From positions 62,001-126,000 of the forward strand of contig NZ_AQWN01000003.1 in the NCBI RefSeq assembly GCF_000376385.1: DNA of 64,000 bases. Direction: 5' to 3'. The translations under genes and the position numbers were made by a program. Of the stretch, positions 51,801-61,331 are shown piece after piece. Within the stretch, counting starts at the first letter, position 1, and every line of letters starts with the position of its first letter. The notes under the pieces were generated by a model, which worked only from the letters and a program-made list of their open reading frames with translations, ran no database searches and was not told where the DNA came from. Source of the stretch: Desulfurispora thermophila DSM 16022 (GTDB taxonomy: Bacteria > Bacillota > Desulfotomaculia > Desulfotomaculales > Desulfurisporaceae).

Positions 51801-53009
51801 TTAGCTCAGAACTGGTTCTTTTAAACCTACTTTTAAGATTGTATGGTTGAAAGGTAGATAACGAAGAGAGGTTTCCTGCCAGAAAGCTACAGGTTTCTCC
51901 AGAAAATTGTGTTTCTTGTTGATAAAATGCAAGTATTTTAATAACTTTTTTTTGTTTTTATCTAGCTCTTCTTGTTTGCAGAGGGCAAAAGATGTTAAAA
52001 CTGCAGGAGCTGTCAGAAAGCCGATATAACGGAGTGGCCTTGAAGGAGCAAGTTGATAAAACCGGTATGGGTATGAATCGGAGAAATAGCACCCGGAAAA
52101 ATTGAAAACAGGGACTAGACCCTTAGCATTGTCAGGAAGACTGTATTTAATGCCCGCAAACAAAGGTTGCACTGAAGAGGTAGTAGTAATAAAGCTAAAG
52201 GACGGAGATAATTCACTGACTTCTACGTAATTCTGCACTTGAAAAAGTCTAAATGCAGAACCAACTTTAAAAAGTGCCAAAGCATAACGGTAGCCAAACA
52301 AGACGGCAGCCCCCCGGGCAATTTGTAACAAAGGAGCAAATTCGTAAGTTTTACCGCAAGCTTGCTGTAAAAAATCATCGGTTAAACAGACGGCTTCATT
52401 TTCAACCCAATATATCCCAGGAGAGTATGGGGCAAAAAAATCCCTTAGTTGTTGAAGATAAGGATGTACTGTAATTGTAAAAGCATCGGCTATTAGCAAA
52501 GCCTTTTCTCGCTCGCGAAAGCCAAGTTGTGGGCAATTCTGGGATTTTAAAATTATCGCTTGAGTAAATTTTCTAAGTACGCGAATAGCTTTGTTTTCTT
52601 TTTCCGGGTAAACTAGGGCAAAAGGTGTAATGATGGAGACTACTTTGGTTTTTTTAATCTGTTCTTTGTTTTCTTTTAATACCCGTATAAGTTTTTCTGG
52701 GGTTACCTGCAAAACCTTCACCAGATTTTGTAAACCCTGAGGATAGGTAAGAAAAGCACTAAATTGCTCTGGCACAAGGCGAAGATGAAAGATTGGCCCA
52801 ATATTATTTTTTGGCAAAAAAGAAAGGGGTGGGGTAAAGTAGACTTTATTTACGTCTCTTTTAGTTAAACCTAATAGGGAAAGACAGTGTTGCAATTCAT
52901 CCAAAAAACTTTTCGGAGAAAACTTTCCTTCGTAGAAAAGATATCTGCCCGATCCAGCAATAAGAGTTCCATATTGGCCGTTTAAAAAAATTCCCAGCAC
53001 AAGTTTCAA
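51801..53009 (-). CDS. Degenerate hydantoinase/oxoprolinase (HyuA-like) paralogue
   Basis: A 402-residue protein that aligns by eye with the intact HyuA at 58343 but lacks its signatures. 'FLDELQHCLSLLGLTKRDVNKV' matches 'IFEALHRVLEKSKVNRNNIKY'; 'GFREREKALLIADAFT' matches 'GLLERENATVLNAALV'; 'LLQIARGAAVLFG' matches 'TNSIRGAAFLS'. The nucleotide-binding 'DVGGTNTD' is replaced by 'FLNGQYGT' and the second 'DVGGTTSD' by 'KVGSAFRL'; the C-terminal 120 residues are missing. It probably no longer binds ATP. TTG 53009 follows GGAGGT and overlaps the DUF917 stop by 4 bases. A regulatory or structural role is inferred. Confidence 0.65.
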   Translation of the reverse strand: MKLVLGIFLNGQYGTLIAGSGRYLFYEGKFSPKSFLDELQHCLSLLGLTKRDVNKVYFTPPLSFLPKNNIGPIFHLRLVPEQFSAFLTYPQGLQNLVKVLQVTPEKLIRVLKENKEQIKKTKVVSIITPFALVYPEKENKAIRVLRKFTQAIILKSQNCPQLGFREREKALLIADAFTITVHPYLQQLRDFFAPYSPGIYWVENEAVCLTDDFLQQACGKTYEFAPLLQIARGAAVLFGYRYALALFKVGSAFRLFQVQNYVEVSELSPSFSFITTTSSVQPLFAGIKYSLPDNAKGLVPVFNFSGCYFSDSYPYRFYQLAPSRPLRYIGFLTAPAVLTSFALCKQEELDKNKKKLLKYLHFINKKHNFLEKPVAFWQETSLRYLPFNHTILKVGLKEPVLS

Positions 53010-54115
53010 GAAAATACCTCCTTTTTGCGGTAGTGGCTCGGATATAACTTTTCAAGGGGCAGGTAAGTAGTTCGGTAACCAAAACATTGCGGGCCAACCA
53101 CATCTAGTGCTTTTCTGATTCTGAGCCGAAGCGGCGCCGGAAGGCCCAAAAGCGCCAGCCTCTGTCCTTCATAAATTTCGTTGTTGTTTACTGGTTTAAG
53201 TTCATTTAAATCAACTAAAGAGATTAAATCAGGCACACTAGCAGCGACATTATTGTTTTTAAAAACGAGCAAATTTTCATACTGAAATAGCAGTTGTAAC
53301 TCTTCACCTTTTGGTGAGATTAATGTGGCGGCTTTCCATTTAGCAGATTCATAGGTCGAGATGCTTTTTAAAGTACCCTGGAAAATTTCGACCACGGGAC
53401 CGTATAGAGAATTTGAAGTTACTTCTAAAAGCAAACCAAACAGCTCACGGTAATTATCAGCTTGCAAAAAGCATTCTCCTATTTCTCGGGCAAAAGTTAG
53501 CGTGCCCGGAAGAAGGAGCCTTTTTAATACGGAACCTGGATAGGGAAAACCAGCAAAGTAACCAACTCCGCCCTGTTGGCCAATAATCTGGCGGGTATTA
53601 AGCTCTAAAAGAAAATTATCTTGTTTATCAAGGAACGAATGCAAGTGATAATTGCCGTCAATTAACACTAAGGGAGCAGCAGCCAAGTTTTCAAGATGAT
53701 AGGTGGTCATTTGCAACTCAGGAAAAGCTCGCCCCATGCTGTCCCCGTCAGCGACAGGTAAGCCGGTTTGGAGCGCAGCTAAGAGTGGGTAAAAAATGTT
53801 AACCCCAGCTCCTTCAACAATTGAGATTCCTTTAAACTTGACTCCAGTGTATTTTTCCAACTCCTCAATAATGATACCCGCCTCCAGCCCCGAAGGCAGG
53901 TTCTCTTCACTTAATTCCGGTGAGCCTAAGAGGCCGGTCCCACAAAAAAAATTATTATCCGGCAATTCCTCAAGCATCAATAGTGGGATAACACGGTTTT
54001 GCAGAGCTTTTTGCAGCTCGGATGCTAAAAGGTGGCTTTTTCCGCCGCCACCCGAACCAAGAAAAATACTGCCGTACCAAAGGGGTTCAATCCACTCAAT
54101 GGTAATTTCTTGCAT
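53006..54115 (-). CDS. DUF917 family protein, second copy
   Basis: A 369-residue protein of the DUF917 family, whose members are partners of hydantoinase/oxoprolinase proteins. Its core is kept: 'GSIFLGSGGGGKSHLL' corresponds to 'AALLGTGGGGDPYVG' of the copy at 57244, and 'DGDSMGRAFPELQMTTYHL' to 'DVDGMGRAFPELQMVTFHL'. Overall it is quite divergent. ATG 54115 follows AGGTG and lies 9 bases from the activator's stop. It is paired with the degenerate HyuA-like gene, mirroring the intact DUF917-HyuA pair across the regulator. Confidence 0.78.
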   Translation of the reverse strand: MQEITIEWIEPLWYGSIFLGSGGGGKSHLLASELQKALQNRVIPLLMLEELPDNNFFCGTGLLGSPELSEENLPSGLEAGIIIEELEKYTGVKFKGISIVEGAGVNIFYPLLAALQTGLPVADGDSMGRAFPELQMTTYHLENLAAAPLVLIDGNYHLHSFLDKQDNFLLELNTRQIIGQQGGVGYFAGFPYPGSVLKRLLLPGTLTFAREIGECFLQADNYRELFGLLLEVTSNSLYGPVVEIFQGTLKSISTYESAKWKAATLISPKGEELQLLFQYENLLVFKNNNVAASVPDLISLVDLNELKPVNNNEIYEGQRLALLGLPAPLRLRIRKALDVVGPQCFGYRTTYLPLEKLYPSHYRKKEVFS

Positions 54116-54123
54116 ATTCACAC

Positions 54124-55692
54124 CTACTTTAGACGGTATTTTTTTAGCCAACGATAGAGAGTTGCCAGACTAACTCCCAACTCCTGAGCAATTAACTTCT
54201 TGGACTGGGTAGAGTGACCGTACTCGGCTAATAGAATTTCTAACCGTTCTTTTAATTGACCGTCCTGGATAAGAGGACGTCCGGTTTTAACGGCAGTAAA
54301 CTGGAGTTTACTGGAGGAAAGGCCGTTTTGTGAATACTTGGGTAGATAATGCGGAGTAATGATATCACCTTCACAAAGGGAAACGGTGTAGGCAACTACG
54401 TTTTTCAGTTCTCGCACATTCCCTGGCCAATTATAATCCCGAAGGATCTGAACGGCTTCCGGACTAAAAATTTTAAATGGTTTATTTTGTTCAAGACAAA
54501 TATTTTTTAAATAGAAGTCCAAAAGCAGAGGTATATCGTCTCGTCGCTCACGTAGCGGTGGTATATGAACCGGAAAAACATTTAAGCGAAAGAAAAGATC
54601 TTCTCTAAATAGCTTAGCATCAATTAATTCTTTTAAATTTTTATTAGTTGCTGCAATAACCCTTATATCGACTGGATAGGAAACGGTAGCTCCGATTCTT
54701 TCCACCCGCCGTTCCTCCAGAACCCGTAGGAGTTTTGCTTGTAATTGGGTAGGCATGTCGCCGATTTCATCAAGAAAAATTGTTCCACCATTGGCAAGCT
54801 CAAATTTACCAGGCTTGCCGCCGCGACGGGCACCTGTAAAGGAGCCTTCTTCGTAACCGAAAAGTTCGCTTTCGAGAAGGTTGTCGGGAATTGCAGCGCA
54901 GTTTATGGCAATAAAAGGCCGCTCTTTCCGGGGACTTAGGTAGTGGATATAGCGAGCAAAGAGTTCTTTACCGGTACCACTTTCGCCCTGGAGCAATACG
55001 GTGTTGTTGGTAACTGCGATCTGGCGTGCAAGTTTTTTTATTTCTAAAAAACGGTGGTTTTTGCCTGGAATGGTAAAATAAGACTCATTTTGCAAGAAGG
55101 ATTCAGTTTCTTCCTGTTGGGCCGGTTCCGGTTTCCAGGCCAGCAAACCTGTCATCTTGCCGTTTTTTAAAAAAACATGGTAATAAAATTTTCCCCACCT
55201 GGTGTCTATAAAACCTTCTGGTTCACCTGTCCGAATTAAATTTTCCCAGAGGGCAGAGGCAGAAAGTTGGATAGGGGTATGGCTCTGACTTAAGATCACC
55301 TGTCCTTTGTTGTTAAAAAGGAAAAAGTTTGTATCAAACTGGCTTGTCAAAAATTGCAGAGCTTCTGTTGTCAGGGTATTATCTGATTTTTGCTCAGAAG
55401 CAAATAACATTTCCAATACAGTCAAGAGAAATTTAACGAGCAGAGCAGGCGTTAGATTTAAACTTCTATCGATTTCTTTGGGCCAGGCGGCCCAAAAAAC
55501 ATCTTCTGCTAGTTTAAAGGCTAGTATTAAGCTGTAAGGGCAAACAGCACCTTCCGGGCAGGTGGGTGTACAGGGTGGCGCCCAAACACGATAGCCTACT
55601 TTGGGGAGTGGGATTAATGAAAGACATTTTTCCGGAAGATTGGTTACAAGGCCAAAGGTTTCTTTTAGAGAATCAATAAAAGCTTTTCTCAT
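54124..55692 (-). CDS. Sigma-54-dependent transcriptional activator
   Basis: A 522-residue enhancer-binding protein. The N-terminal 200 residues are a sensory part with a cysteine cluster, '[16 protein letters not shown]', and a PAS-like stretch ('[19 protein letters not shown]'). The AAA+ domain has Walker A '[15 protein letters not shown]', the sigma-54 loop in the form '[18 protein letters not shown]', and Walker B '[12 protein letters not shown]'. The C-terminus is a Fis-type helix-turn-helix ('[20 protein letters not shown]'). It is divergent from the permease operon, whose sigma-54 promoter it presumably activates. Start is ATG 55692 or GTG 55704. Confidence 0.9.
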   Translation of the reverse strand: MRKAFIDSLKETFGLVTNLPEKCLSLIPLPKVGYRVWAPPCTPTCPEGAVCPYSLILAFKLAEDVFWAAWPKEIDRSLNLTPALLVKFLLTVLEMLFASEQKSDNTLTTEALQFLTSQFDTNFFLFNNKGQVILSQSHTPIQLSASALWENLIRTGEPEGFIDTRWGKFYYHVFLKNGKMTGLLAWKPEPAQQEETESFLQNESYFTIPGKNHRFLEIKKLARQIAVTNNTVLLQGESGTGKELFARYIHYLSPRKERPFIAINCAAIPDNLLESELFGYEEGSFTGARRGGKPGKFELANGGTIFLDEIGDMPTQLQAKLLRVLEERRVERIGATVSYPVDIRVIAATNKNLKELIDAKLFREDLFFRLNVFPVHIPPLRERRDDIPLLLDFYLKNICLEQNKPFKIFSPEAVQILRDYNWPGNVRELKNVVAYTVSLCEGDIITPHYLPKYSQNGLSSSKLQFTAVKTGRPLIQDGQLKERLEILLAEYGHSTQSKKLIAQELGVSLATLYRWLKKYRLK

Positions 55693-55766
55693 CAATTTTA
55701 TCACCGCTAAAAATAAGAAATATTAAGAACATGTAAGAAAATAAAAGAAAAATAAATATCATTTAT

Positions 55767-55795
55767 ATTTTACTCCACAAAAAGTCTTATGACAA
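55767..55795 (-). promoter_or_regulatory. SigA promoter of the activator operon
   Basis: On the minus strand TTGTCA (55795-55790), 17 bases, TAAAAT (55772-55767). Confidence 0.65.
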
Positions 55796-55850
55796 TTGGG
55801 TATTCTCAGCAAAAAACATAGGATTTTAATTAGAAAAAACCAGAAAAATG

Positions 55851-55867
55851 CTGGCATAGAACTTGCT
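55851..55867 (+). promoter_or_regulatory. Sigma-54 promoter of the permease operon
   Basis: CTGGCATAGAACTTGCT matches the -24/-12 consensus TGGCAyr-N4-TTGCw, with exactly 10 bases between the GG and GC pairs. It lies about 50 bases before the permease start. Confidence 0.85.
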
Positions 55868-55915
55868 GAAGGCTATTAAGTCCAATCTGCAAATCAATTA
55901 AAGGGGGATGGAAAC

Positions 55916-57223
55916 ATGGTTAAAGGTGACGATTATGCATTGTCAAGAATTCCGGTTGAGAAACGGCGTCCGATGTGGGAAGTGTTTATGATCCGTTTTG
56001 GAGCTGTGGTTACCCTGTCTCAATTTATTTTAGGTGCAGCACTTGGTTATGGAATGACGCTAAAAGAAGCGTTGCTTGCTACTTTGCTTGGTTCGGTGTT
56101 GCTGGAAATCATCAGTTTTTTAATTGGGGTTGCCGGTGCATGGGAAGGGCTTTCTACTTCACTCTTAGCCCGGTGGAGTGGTTTTGGTCGGTTAGGTTCG
56201 AGTTTAATTGGCCTAATTGTGGGTATTTCTTGCATTGGCTGGTTTGGAATTCAAAACTCGATTTTTGCTCAAGGCTTGAATCAAGCTTTTGGTGGAACTA
56301 TCAACATTAAGGTAATGTCTTTGGTGACTGGACTTGTTATTACTTTACTGGTGGTTTATGGTTACAAAATGTTAAGCTATACCGCTAACATTGCCGTACC
56401 AGGCTTTCTGCTTGCGTTAGGCATTGCTACCTACCAACTATTAAGTAAGTACGACCTTAATACTCTTCTCAACTCCTCACCGCCTGGCCAGCAATTAAGC
56501 CTTGGGGTTGCGGTAACAATGGTTGCTGGAGGTTTTATGGTTGGAGCAGTTGTTACACCGGACCTATCTCGATATAATCGCAATGCCAAAGATGTTTTCT
56601 GGATGACGCTTCTTAGTATTTTTGCGGGAGAGCTCTTAATTACTTTCCTGGCGGTTTTGATGGCTCACGCGGTTAAAAGCGCAGATGTTATCACTATTAT
56701 GCTAAATCTTGGGGGTTGGACTGCCGCGGCATTGGTGATATTTTCCACCATCAAGATCAACGATTTAAACTTATATGCCGCATCGTTAGGAATTTCTAAC
56801 TTTCTTGATGCCGTCTTTGGAATTAAGATGAGCAGAGCTATTTTAACCATCATCATTGGGACATTGGGGACGTTGGGTTCGGTCCTCGGGATATTGGACA
56901 AATTTGTTAATTTCCTGATTATCCTTGGCACGGCAATTCCTCCTGTCGGCGGAATTATGGTAGTAGATTACTTTATCTTAAAGAGATATCGTCATGAACT
57001 GGCGGAATCCATGAACCAAGGTTGCATGCCTGAAGTGGTGGAAGATTGGAACCCCATTGCCTTGATTAGCCTCGTGGCAGCTTTTATAATTGGCTATTTC
57101 TATAAAGGAGGCCTAAATCCGGCATTAAACTCCTTACTGGTCGGCATGATCAGTTACTATGGGTTGATGAAGCTATACATGGCTATCTCGCCGGCTAAAA
57201 ATGTTAAATTTATTAAAGCTTAA
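55916..57223 (+). CDS. NCS1-family permease (cytosine/hydantoin/allantoin type)
   Basis: A 435-residue transporter with about 12 hydrophobic segments of the nucleobase:cation symporter-1 family, which imports nucleobases, hydantoins, allantoin or similar. 'ISCIGWFGIQNSIFAQG' and 'GGFMVGAVVTPDLSRYNRN' correspond to the substrate and sodium-binding helices 3 and 6. AAGGGGGATGG precedes the ATG. It is the first gene of the sigma-54 operon with DUF917, HyuA and a racemase, which favours a hydantoin-like substrate. Confidence 0.85.
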   Translation: MVKGDDYALSRIPVEKRRPMWEVFMIRFGAVVTLSQFILGAALGYGMTLKEALLATLLGSVLLEIISFLIGVAGAWEGLSTSLLARWSGFGRLGSSLIGLIVGISCIGWFGIQNSIFAQGLNQAFGGTINIKVMSLVTGLVITLLVVYGYKMLSYTANIAVPGFLLALGIATYQLLSKYDLNTLLNSSPPGQQLSLGVAVTMVAGGFMVGAVVTPDLSRYNRNAKDVFWMTLLSIFAGELLITFLAVLMAHAVKSADVITIMLNLGGWTAAALVIFSTIKINDLNLYAASLGISNFLDAVFGIKMSRAILTIIIGTLGTLGSVLGILDKFVNFLIILGTAIPPVGGIMVVDYFILKRYRHELAESMNQGCMPEVVEDWNPIALISLVAAFIIGYFYKGGLNPALNSLLVGMISYYGLMKLYMAISPAKNVKFIKA

Positions 57224-57243
57224 GAAGTTAAGGAGGGGTAGGA

Positions 57244-58326
57244 ATGACCAAAATCGATGTGCAAATGGTAGAAGACATTGCGGTTGGGGCGGCGCTACTG
57301 GGAACTGGAGGAGGGGGAGATCCCTATGTGGGTAAGTTGATGGCTATTCAGGCATTAAAAAAGAACGGTCCGGTGGAACTTATTGATGTTGAGCAGGTGC
57401 CGGATGACGCCTGGGTGGTTCCAGCAGCAATGATGGGAGCCCCGACGGTGCTAGTCGAGAAAATACCATCCGGGAAAGAGATTTTCAAAGCCTTTGACAG
57501 CTTGCAAAATTACCTTGGAAAGGAAATTTACGCTGTTATCCCAATCGAAGCAGGTGGATTGAACTCAATGATTCCAATCACTGTAGCAGCGGAAAGAAAG
57601 CTTCCGCTTGTCGACGTTGATGGAATGGGGCGAGCCTTTCCAGAACTACAGATGGTTACTTTTCATTTGTATGGTGTTTCGGCGACACCCATGGTTCTAG
57701 CGGATGAAAAAGGTAATTCTTTGTTGCTCAATACTATTAATAACTTCTGGACGGAAAACCTTGCTAGAAACGCCACGGTAGTTATGGGCGGATCGGTTAT
57801 GATTGCTATTTATCCAATGAAAGGTAAAGATTTAAAGCAGTCCGGGATTCGAAATATAATTACTTACTCGGCTAAAATTGGACAAGCAATCCGGGAAGCA
57901 CGCAAAAACGGCGATGACCCCATTGAAGCGCTTTTAAAAGCGACTGGTGGTTATACCCTCTTTAAAGGGAAGATTTCCGATGTGCAGCGGCGTACTACTG
58001 GCGGCTTTGTTCGGGGTGAGGCACACATAGATGGGATCGACCAGTATAAAGGTGAAACCATGGCGATTGACTTCCAAAACGAAAACTTAATTGCTCGCCG
58101 GAACGGGAGAGTTGTAGCTACAGTACCTGATCTTATCTGTACGGTTGATGCCCATACGGCTGCGCCCATTACTACCGAAGGATTGCGCTATGGACAACGG
58201 GTGTTCATTCTCGGTATTCCCTGCGATAAAAAGTGGCGGAGCGAAAAAGGCATAGCTACCGTCGGACCTCGCTATTTTGGTTACGATGTTGATTATGTTC
58301 CTATTGAAGAGCTTATTAAAGGATAA
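57244..58326 (+). CDS. DUF917 family protein, intact copy
   Basis: A 360-residue protein of the DUF917 family. 'GAALLGTGGGGDPYVG' near residue 20, 'VIPIEAGGLNSMIPI' and 'DVDGMGRAFPELQMVTFHL' are the conserved core, and 'VATVPDLICTVDAHTAAP' the C-terminal part. The family accompanies hydantoinase A-type proteins and may supply the second half of the active enzyme in place of HyuB; this is inference. AAGGAGGGG precedes the ATG. Confidence 0.85.
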   Translation: MTKIDVQMVEDIAVGAALLGTGGGGDPYVGKLMAIQALKKNGPVELIDVEQVPDDAWVVPAAMMGAPTVLVEKIPSGKEIFKAFDSLQNYLGKEIYAVIPIEAGGLNSMIPITVAAERKLPLVDVDGMGRAFPELQMVTFHLYGVSATPMVLADEKGNSLLLNTINNFWTENLARNATVVMGGSVMIAIYPMKGKDLKQSGIRNIITYSAKIGQAIREARKNGDDPIEALLKATGGYTLFKGKISDVQRRTTGGFVRGEAHIDGIDQYKGETMAIDFQNENLIARRNGRVVATVPDLICTVDAHTAAPITTEGLRYGQRVFILGIPCDKKWRSEKGIATVGPRYFGYDVDYVPIEELIKG

Positions 58327-58342
58327 AGGGGGGGCGGAAGAA

Positions 58343-59893
58343 ATGGAATACCGGATAGGAATTGACGTTGGAGGTACCAATACCGACGCGGTACTGGTCG
58401 ATGAAAACATGCAGTTAGTGGAAAGCATCAAAGTTCCAACTACAAAAGACGTTTCCAGTGGGATATTTGAAGCCCTGCACCGGGTCCTGGAAAAAAGTAA
58501 AGTCAACCGCAATAATATTAAATACGCCATGCTTGGTACTACTCATGCAACTAACGCTATTGTGGAACGTAAACGGCTCTGCAAAACAGCAATTGTCCGA
58601 ATCGGTCGTCCTGCGACTGAAGCAATTGCACCTCTGGCTGCCTGGCCTGGTGACTTAGTTGAGGCGGTGGGAAACCATTATTATCTAATTGCCGGCGGTC
58701 ACGAATTTGATGGACGGGAAATAAGCCCATTAAATGAAGATGAGCTTAAAAAAATTGCCCTGGAACTTAAAGGCAGAGTGGAGAGCATTGCAATAGTTTC
58801 GGTCTTTTCGCCGGTGAACAACCAGCATGAATTAAGGGCGCGGGAAATACTACAAGAGGTACTGGGTGAAATTCCTATTTCCCTTTCCCATGAAATTGGT
58901 TCGATCGGCCTTTTAGAGCGGGAAAACGCTACTGTATTAAATGCTGCATTGGTAGACGTTGCCCGAACTACAGCAAATGGTTTTAAAGAAGCATTAGCGC
59001 GGGAAGGGGTTACCGGTGCCAAAGTATTTCTCTGCCAGAACGACGGAACTTTAATGTCGATAGAATACGCGATGCGCTATCCAATTCTGACTATTGCCTG
59101 TGGACCTACAAACAGTATCCGTGGTGCGGCTTTTCTAAGTAACCTGGAGAATGCTATGGTGCTTGATGTAGGTGGTACCACCAGTGATATAGGTATTATT
59201 GCCCAAGGTTTTCCGCGGGAATCTTCAATTGCAGTAGAAATTGGCGGGGTTAGAACTAACTTTCGGATGCCAGACTTGATTTCCATTGGTCTTGGCGGGG
59301 GTACAATTGTTCGGGAAGAAAACGGCGAAGTTAAAATCGGGCCTGATAGCGTAGGCTATCGGATAACTGAGGAGGCCCTGGTTTTTGGTGGTAAGACAAT
59401 TACAGCTACGGATGTGGCAGTGCGCTTGGGATTAGCAGAGGTGGGAGATAAAGAAAAAGTGAGGAATTTGCCGCTGGAACTAGCTCAAAAGGCTTATGAT
59501 AAAATGCAAGAGATGGTTGAGGAAGCTATTGACAAGATAAAAACCAGCAAAGAGCCACAACCGCTTGTTCTGGTTGGCGGCGGCAGTATCATAGTTAGTA
59601 ACAATATCAATGGGGTAAGCCAGGTGGTTCGGCCGCAAAATTTTGGCGTTGCTAATGCCTTGGGAGCTGCAATTGCTCAGGTTAGCGGCGAGGTTGACCG
59701 TATTTACTCCTTGAGTGAAATGTCCCGGGAAGCAGCACTTCAAGATGCCAAGCAGCTGGCAATAGCTGAGGCTGTTAAAGCCGGTGCTGATCCTGCTTCC
59801 GTAAACATTGTTCATGTAGAAGACATTCCGCTTGCTTACCTGCCTGGAAATGCTGTAAGAATACGGGTCAAAGCTTCCGGGGATTTGATTTAA
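58343..59893 (+). CDS. Hydantoinase/oxoprolinase family protein (HyuA)
   Basis: A 516-residue member of the ATP-dependent hydantoinase / 5-oxoprolinase A family, which opens cyclic amides at the cost of ATP. The actin-like nucleotide motifs are intact: 'GIDVGGTNTDAVLV' at residues 6-19 and 'MVLDVGGTTSDIGII' in the second half, with 'LGTTHATNAIVER' and 'SIGLGGGTIVREE'. ATG 58343 follows GGGGGGCGGAAG; the frame upstream overlaps DUF917. No HyuB gene follows, so DUF917 may be the partner. Confidence 0.88.
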   Translation: MEYRIGIDVGGTNTDAVLVDENMQLVESIKVPTTKDVSSGIFEALHRVLEKSKVNRNNIKYAMLGTTHATNAIVERKRLCKTAIVRIGRPATEAIAPLAAWPGDLVEAVGNHYYLIAGGHEFDGREISPLNEDELKKIALELKGRVESIAIVSVFSPVNNQHELRAREILQEVLGEIPISLSHEIGSIGLLERENATVLNAALVDVARTTANGFKEALAREGVTGAKVFLCQNDGTLMSIEYAMRYPILTIACGPTNSIRGAAFLSNLENAMVLDVGGTTSDIGIIAQGFPRESSIAVEIGGVRTNFRMPDLISIGLGGGTIVREENGEVKIGPDSVGYRITEEALVFGGKTITATDVAVRLGLAEVGDKEKVRNLPLELAQKAYDKMQEMVEEAIDKIKTSKEPQPLVLVGGGSIIVSNNINGVSQVVRPQNFGVANALGAAIAQVSGEVDRIYSLSEMSREAALQDAKQLAIAEAVKAGADPASVNIVHVEDIPLAYLPGNAVRIRVKASGDLI

Positions 59894-59911
59894 AAAATTG
59901 GGGGGATATTT

Positions 59912-60640
59912 ATGAAAATTAAGGTGATTATGCCAATTACGTCTGATGTCTTTAACAATGAGATCAGGGAAGAATTTAAGCATTATATTGAACCCGGCGA
60001 CAGTTTTGACGTGGAGAATTTAGACTATGGTCCGGCTTCTATTGAAAGTGAATTTGATGAGGCGATGGCGATTCCGGATATTTTAAATAAAGTTAAAAAA
60101 GCCCAGAAAGAAGGATTTGACGGGGTTATTATAGATTGTTTTGGTGATCCCGGGGTTAATGCAGCCCGGGAATTGGTAGATATCCCAGTTTGCGGCGGTT
60201 TTGAGCCGTCCATGCAGATTGCAGCGGGCCTTGGCAAAAATCTCGGCATAGTTACAGTTTTACCCAATGTTGTTCCGATGCTTCAGGACCTGATTTCCAA
60301 AATGGGGTTAGAGAAGCGGGTTAAGTCAATACGCTATGTAAATATTCCGGTATTGGACTTGGGGGACAAGCAGAAATTAGAAGATGAGCTGTATAACCAG
60401 AGCTTAGAGGCGATTAAGAACGATCATGTTCATGTGCTCGTGCTAGGTTGTACCGGCATGATGGGGATGGCTCATAACCTGATGCAGCGGCTAAAAGAGG
60501 CTGGCTATGATATTCCGGTAGTGGATCCGGCCTTTGCTGCGGTGATGATGGTTAAAAATTACGTGCATATGGGATTAAAGCATAGCCGGTTGACTTATAT
60601 GACGCCACCTGTAAAACCATATACCTGGTGGGGGAACTAG
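59912..60640 (+). CDS. Aspartate/glutamate/hydantoin racemase family protein
   Basis: A 242-residue racemase of the Asp/Glu/hydantoin superfamily. The two catalytic cysteines are visible: C76 in 'IIDCFGDPG' and C180 in 'LGCTGMMGMA'. With a hydantoinase it would invert the 5-substituted ring so both enantiomers can be opened. GGGGGGATA precedes the ATG. It is the last gene before the terminator at 60699. Confidence 0.88.
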   Translation: MKIKVIMPITSDVFNNEIREEFKHYIEPGDSFDVENLDYGPASIESEFDEAMAIPDILNKVKKAQKEGFDGVIIDCFGDPGVNAARELVDIPVCGGFEPSMQIAAGLGKNLGIVTVLPNVVPMLQDLISKMGLEKRVKSIRYVNIPVLDLGDKQKLEDELYNQSLEAIKNDHVHVLVLGCTGMMGMAHNLMQRLKEAGYDIPVVDPAFAAVMMVKNYVHMGLKHSRLTYMTPPVKPYTWWGN

Positions 60641-60698
60641 GAAAGAATTTGCATTTCTAATTAAACCCTTACTATGGTTCACATAGCATAACAGCACA

Positions 60699-60735
60699 GC
60701 AAAAAAACACCTCCAATTGTGAGGTGTTTTTTTGC
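60699..60735 (+). terminator. Terminator of the catabolic operon
   Basis: A perfect 15-bp stem GCAAAAAAACACCTC / GAGGTGTTTTTTTGC around CAATTGT. Confidence 0.9.
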
Positions 60736-60814
60736 AGTGTGTCCGGCATGGGCTTTAACTCAGATTTGAAACTTTAAAAATAGAATTCCCTTAATACCAA
60801 AGCATTAAGGTGGA

Positions 60815-61210
60815 CCCCATTGTCAAGACAAAAATTTAGATTTTAAGAGTAAAGCCTTCTACCGACTATGTGGTAGGGCGTTTGGGGCATTCTTTCAGTT
60901 GTTGCAAAGGCTTTCAATCAGCCAGCGCTAAATAGGTTGCGGCAGATGGTGCCTATGTAGTCTACACACTTATGCAGGTAGTATCTTGTTTGCTACTCCG
61001 GGTACTGCTATAATGTTGCTTTGAATAAAAAAAGGGTGGAAGCTGGCAGAGTGCCTGGAGCACTGCCCGGTTGTGTCCTGAAGGGGTGGCTTCGATGGGG
61101 GTCTGGTTGGGATGCGAGGCCTTTGGCACAAAGCTGACGGAGTAACGGTAAATAGGCATCCCAGATTCGATCCTCCTTTTTTGGCAGCACCAGCAGATGA
61201 GGAAAGATTT
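60815..61210 (-). pseudogene. Decayed mobile-element (IS-like) remnant
   Basis: A gene-poor stretch with broken minus-strand frames. Near 60934-60880 one frame reads 'RWLIES' and, after a frameshift, 'PLQQLKECPKRPTT', which recalls the C-terminal end of an IS transposase. A second fragment ('LPKKEDRIWDAYLPLLRQL') lies near 61190. GGACCCCATTGTCAAGACA at about 60813-60831 has the look of an IS end. I cannot name the family. It separates the sigma-54 island from the IclR genes. Confidence 0.4.
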
Positions 61211-61331
61211 CTCCAGGGTGGTCGGAATATTTAGTTTGTAAAACCAGCCGGTTTTTTTGCGGGTTACATCAAATAGTGTACGGTATTATAAAATAATAAA
61301 TTAAATAGAAATTGAAAGGAGACAGATATAT

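Noticed and set aside
61008-61190. Minus-strand 60-residue frames as small genes
   Set aside because: They have no ribosome site, overlap each other in different frames and lie within the decayed mobile-element region.
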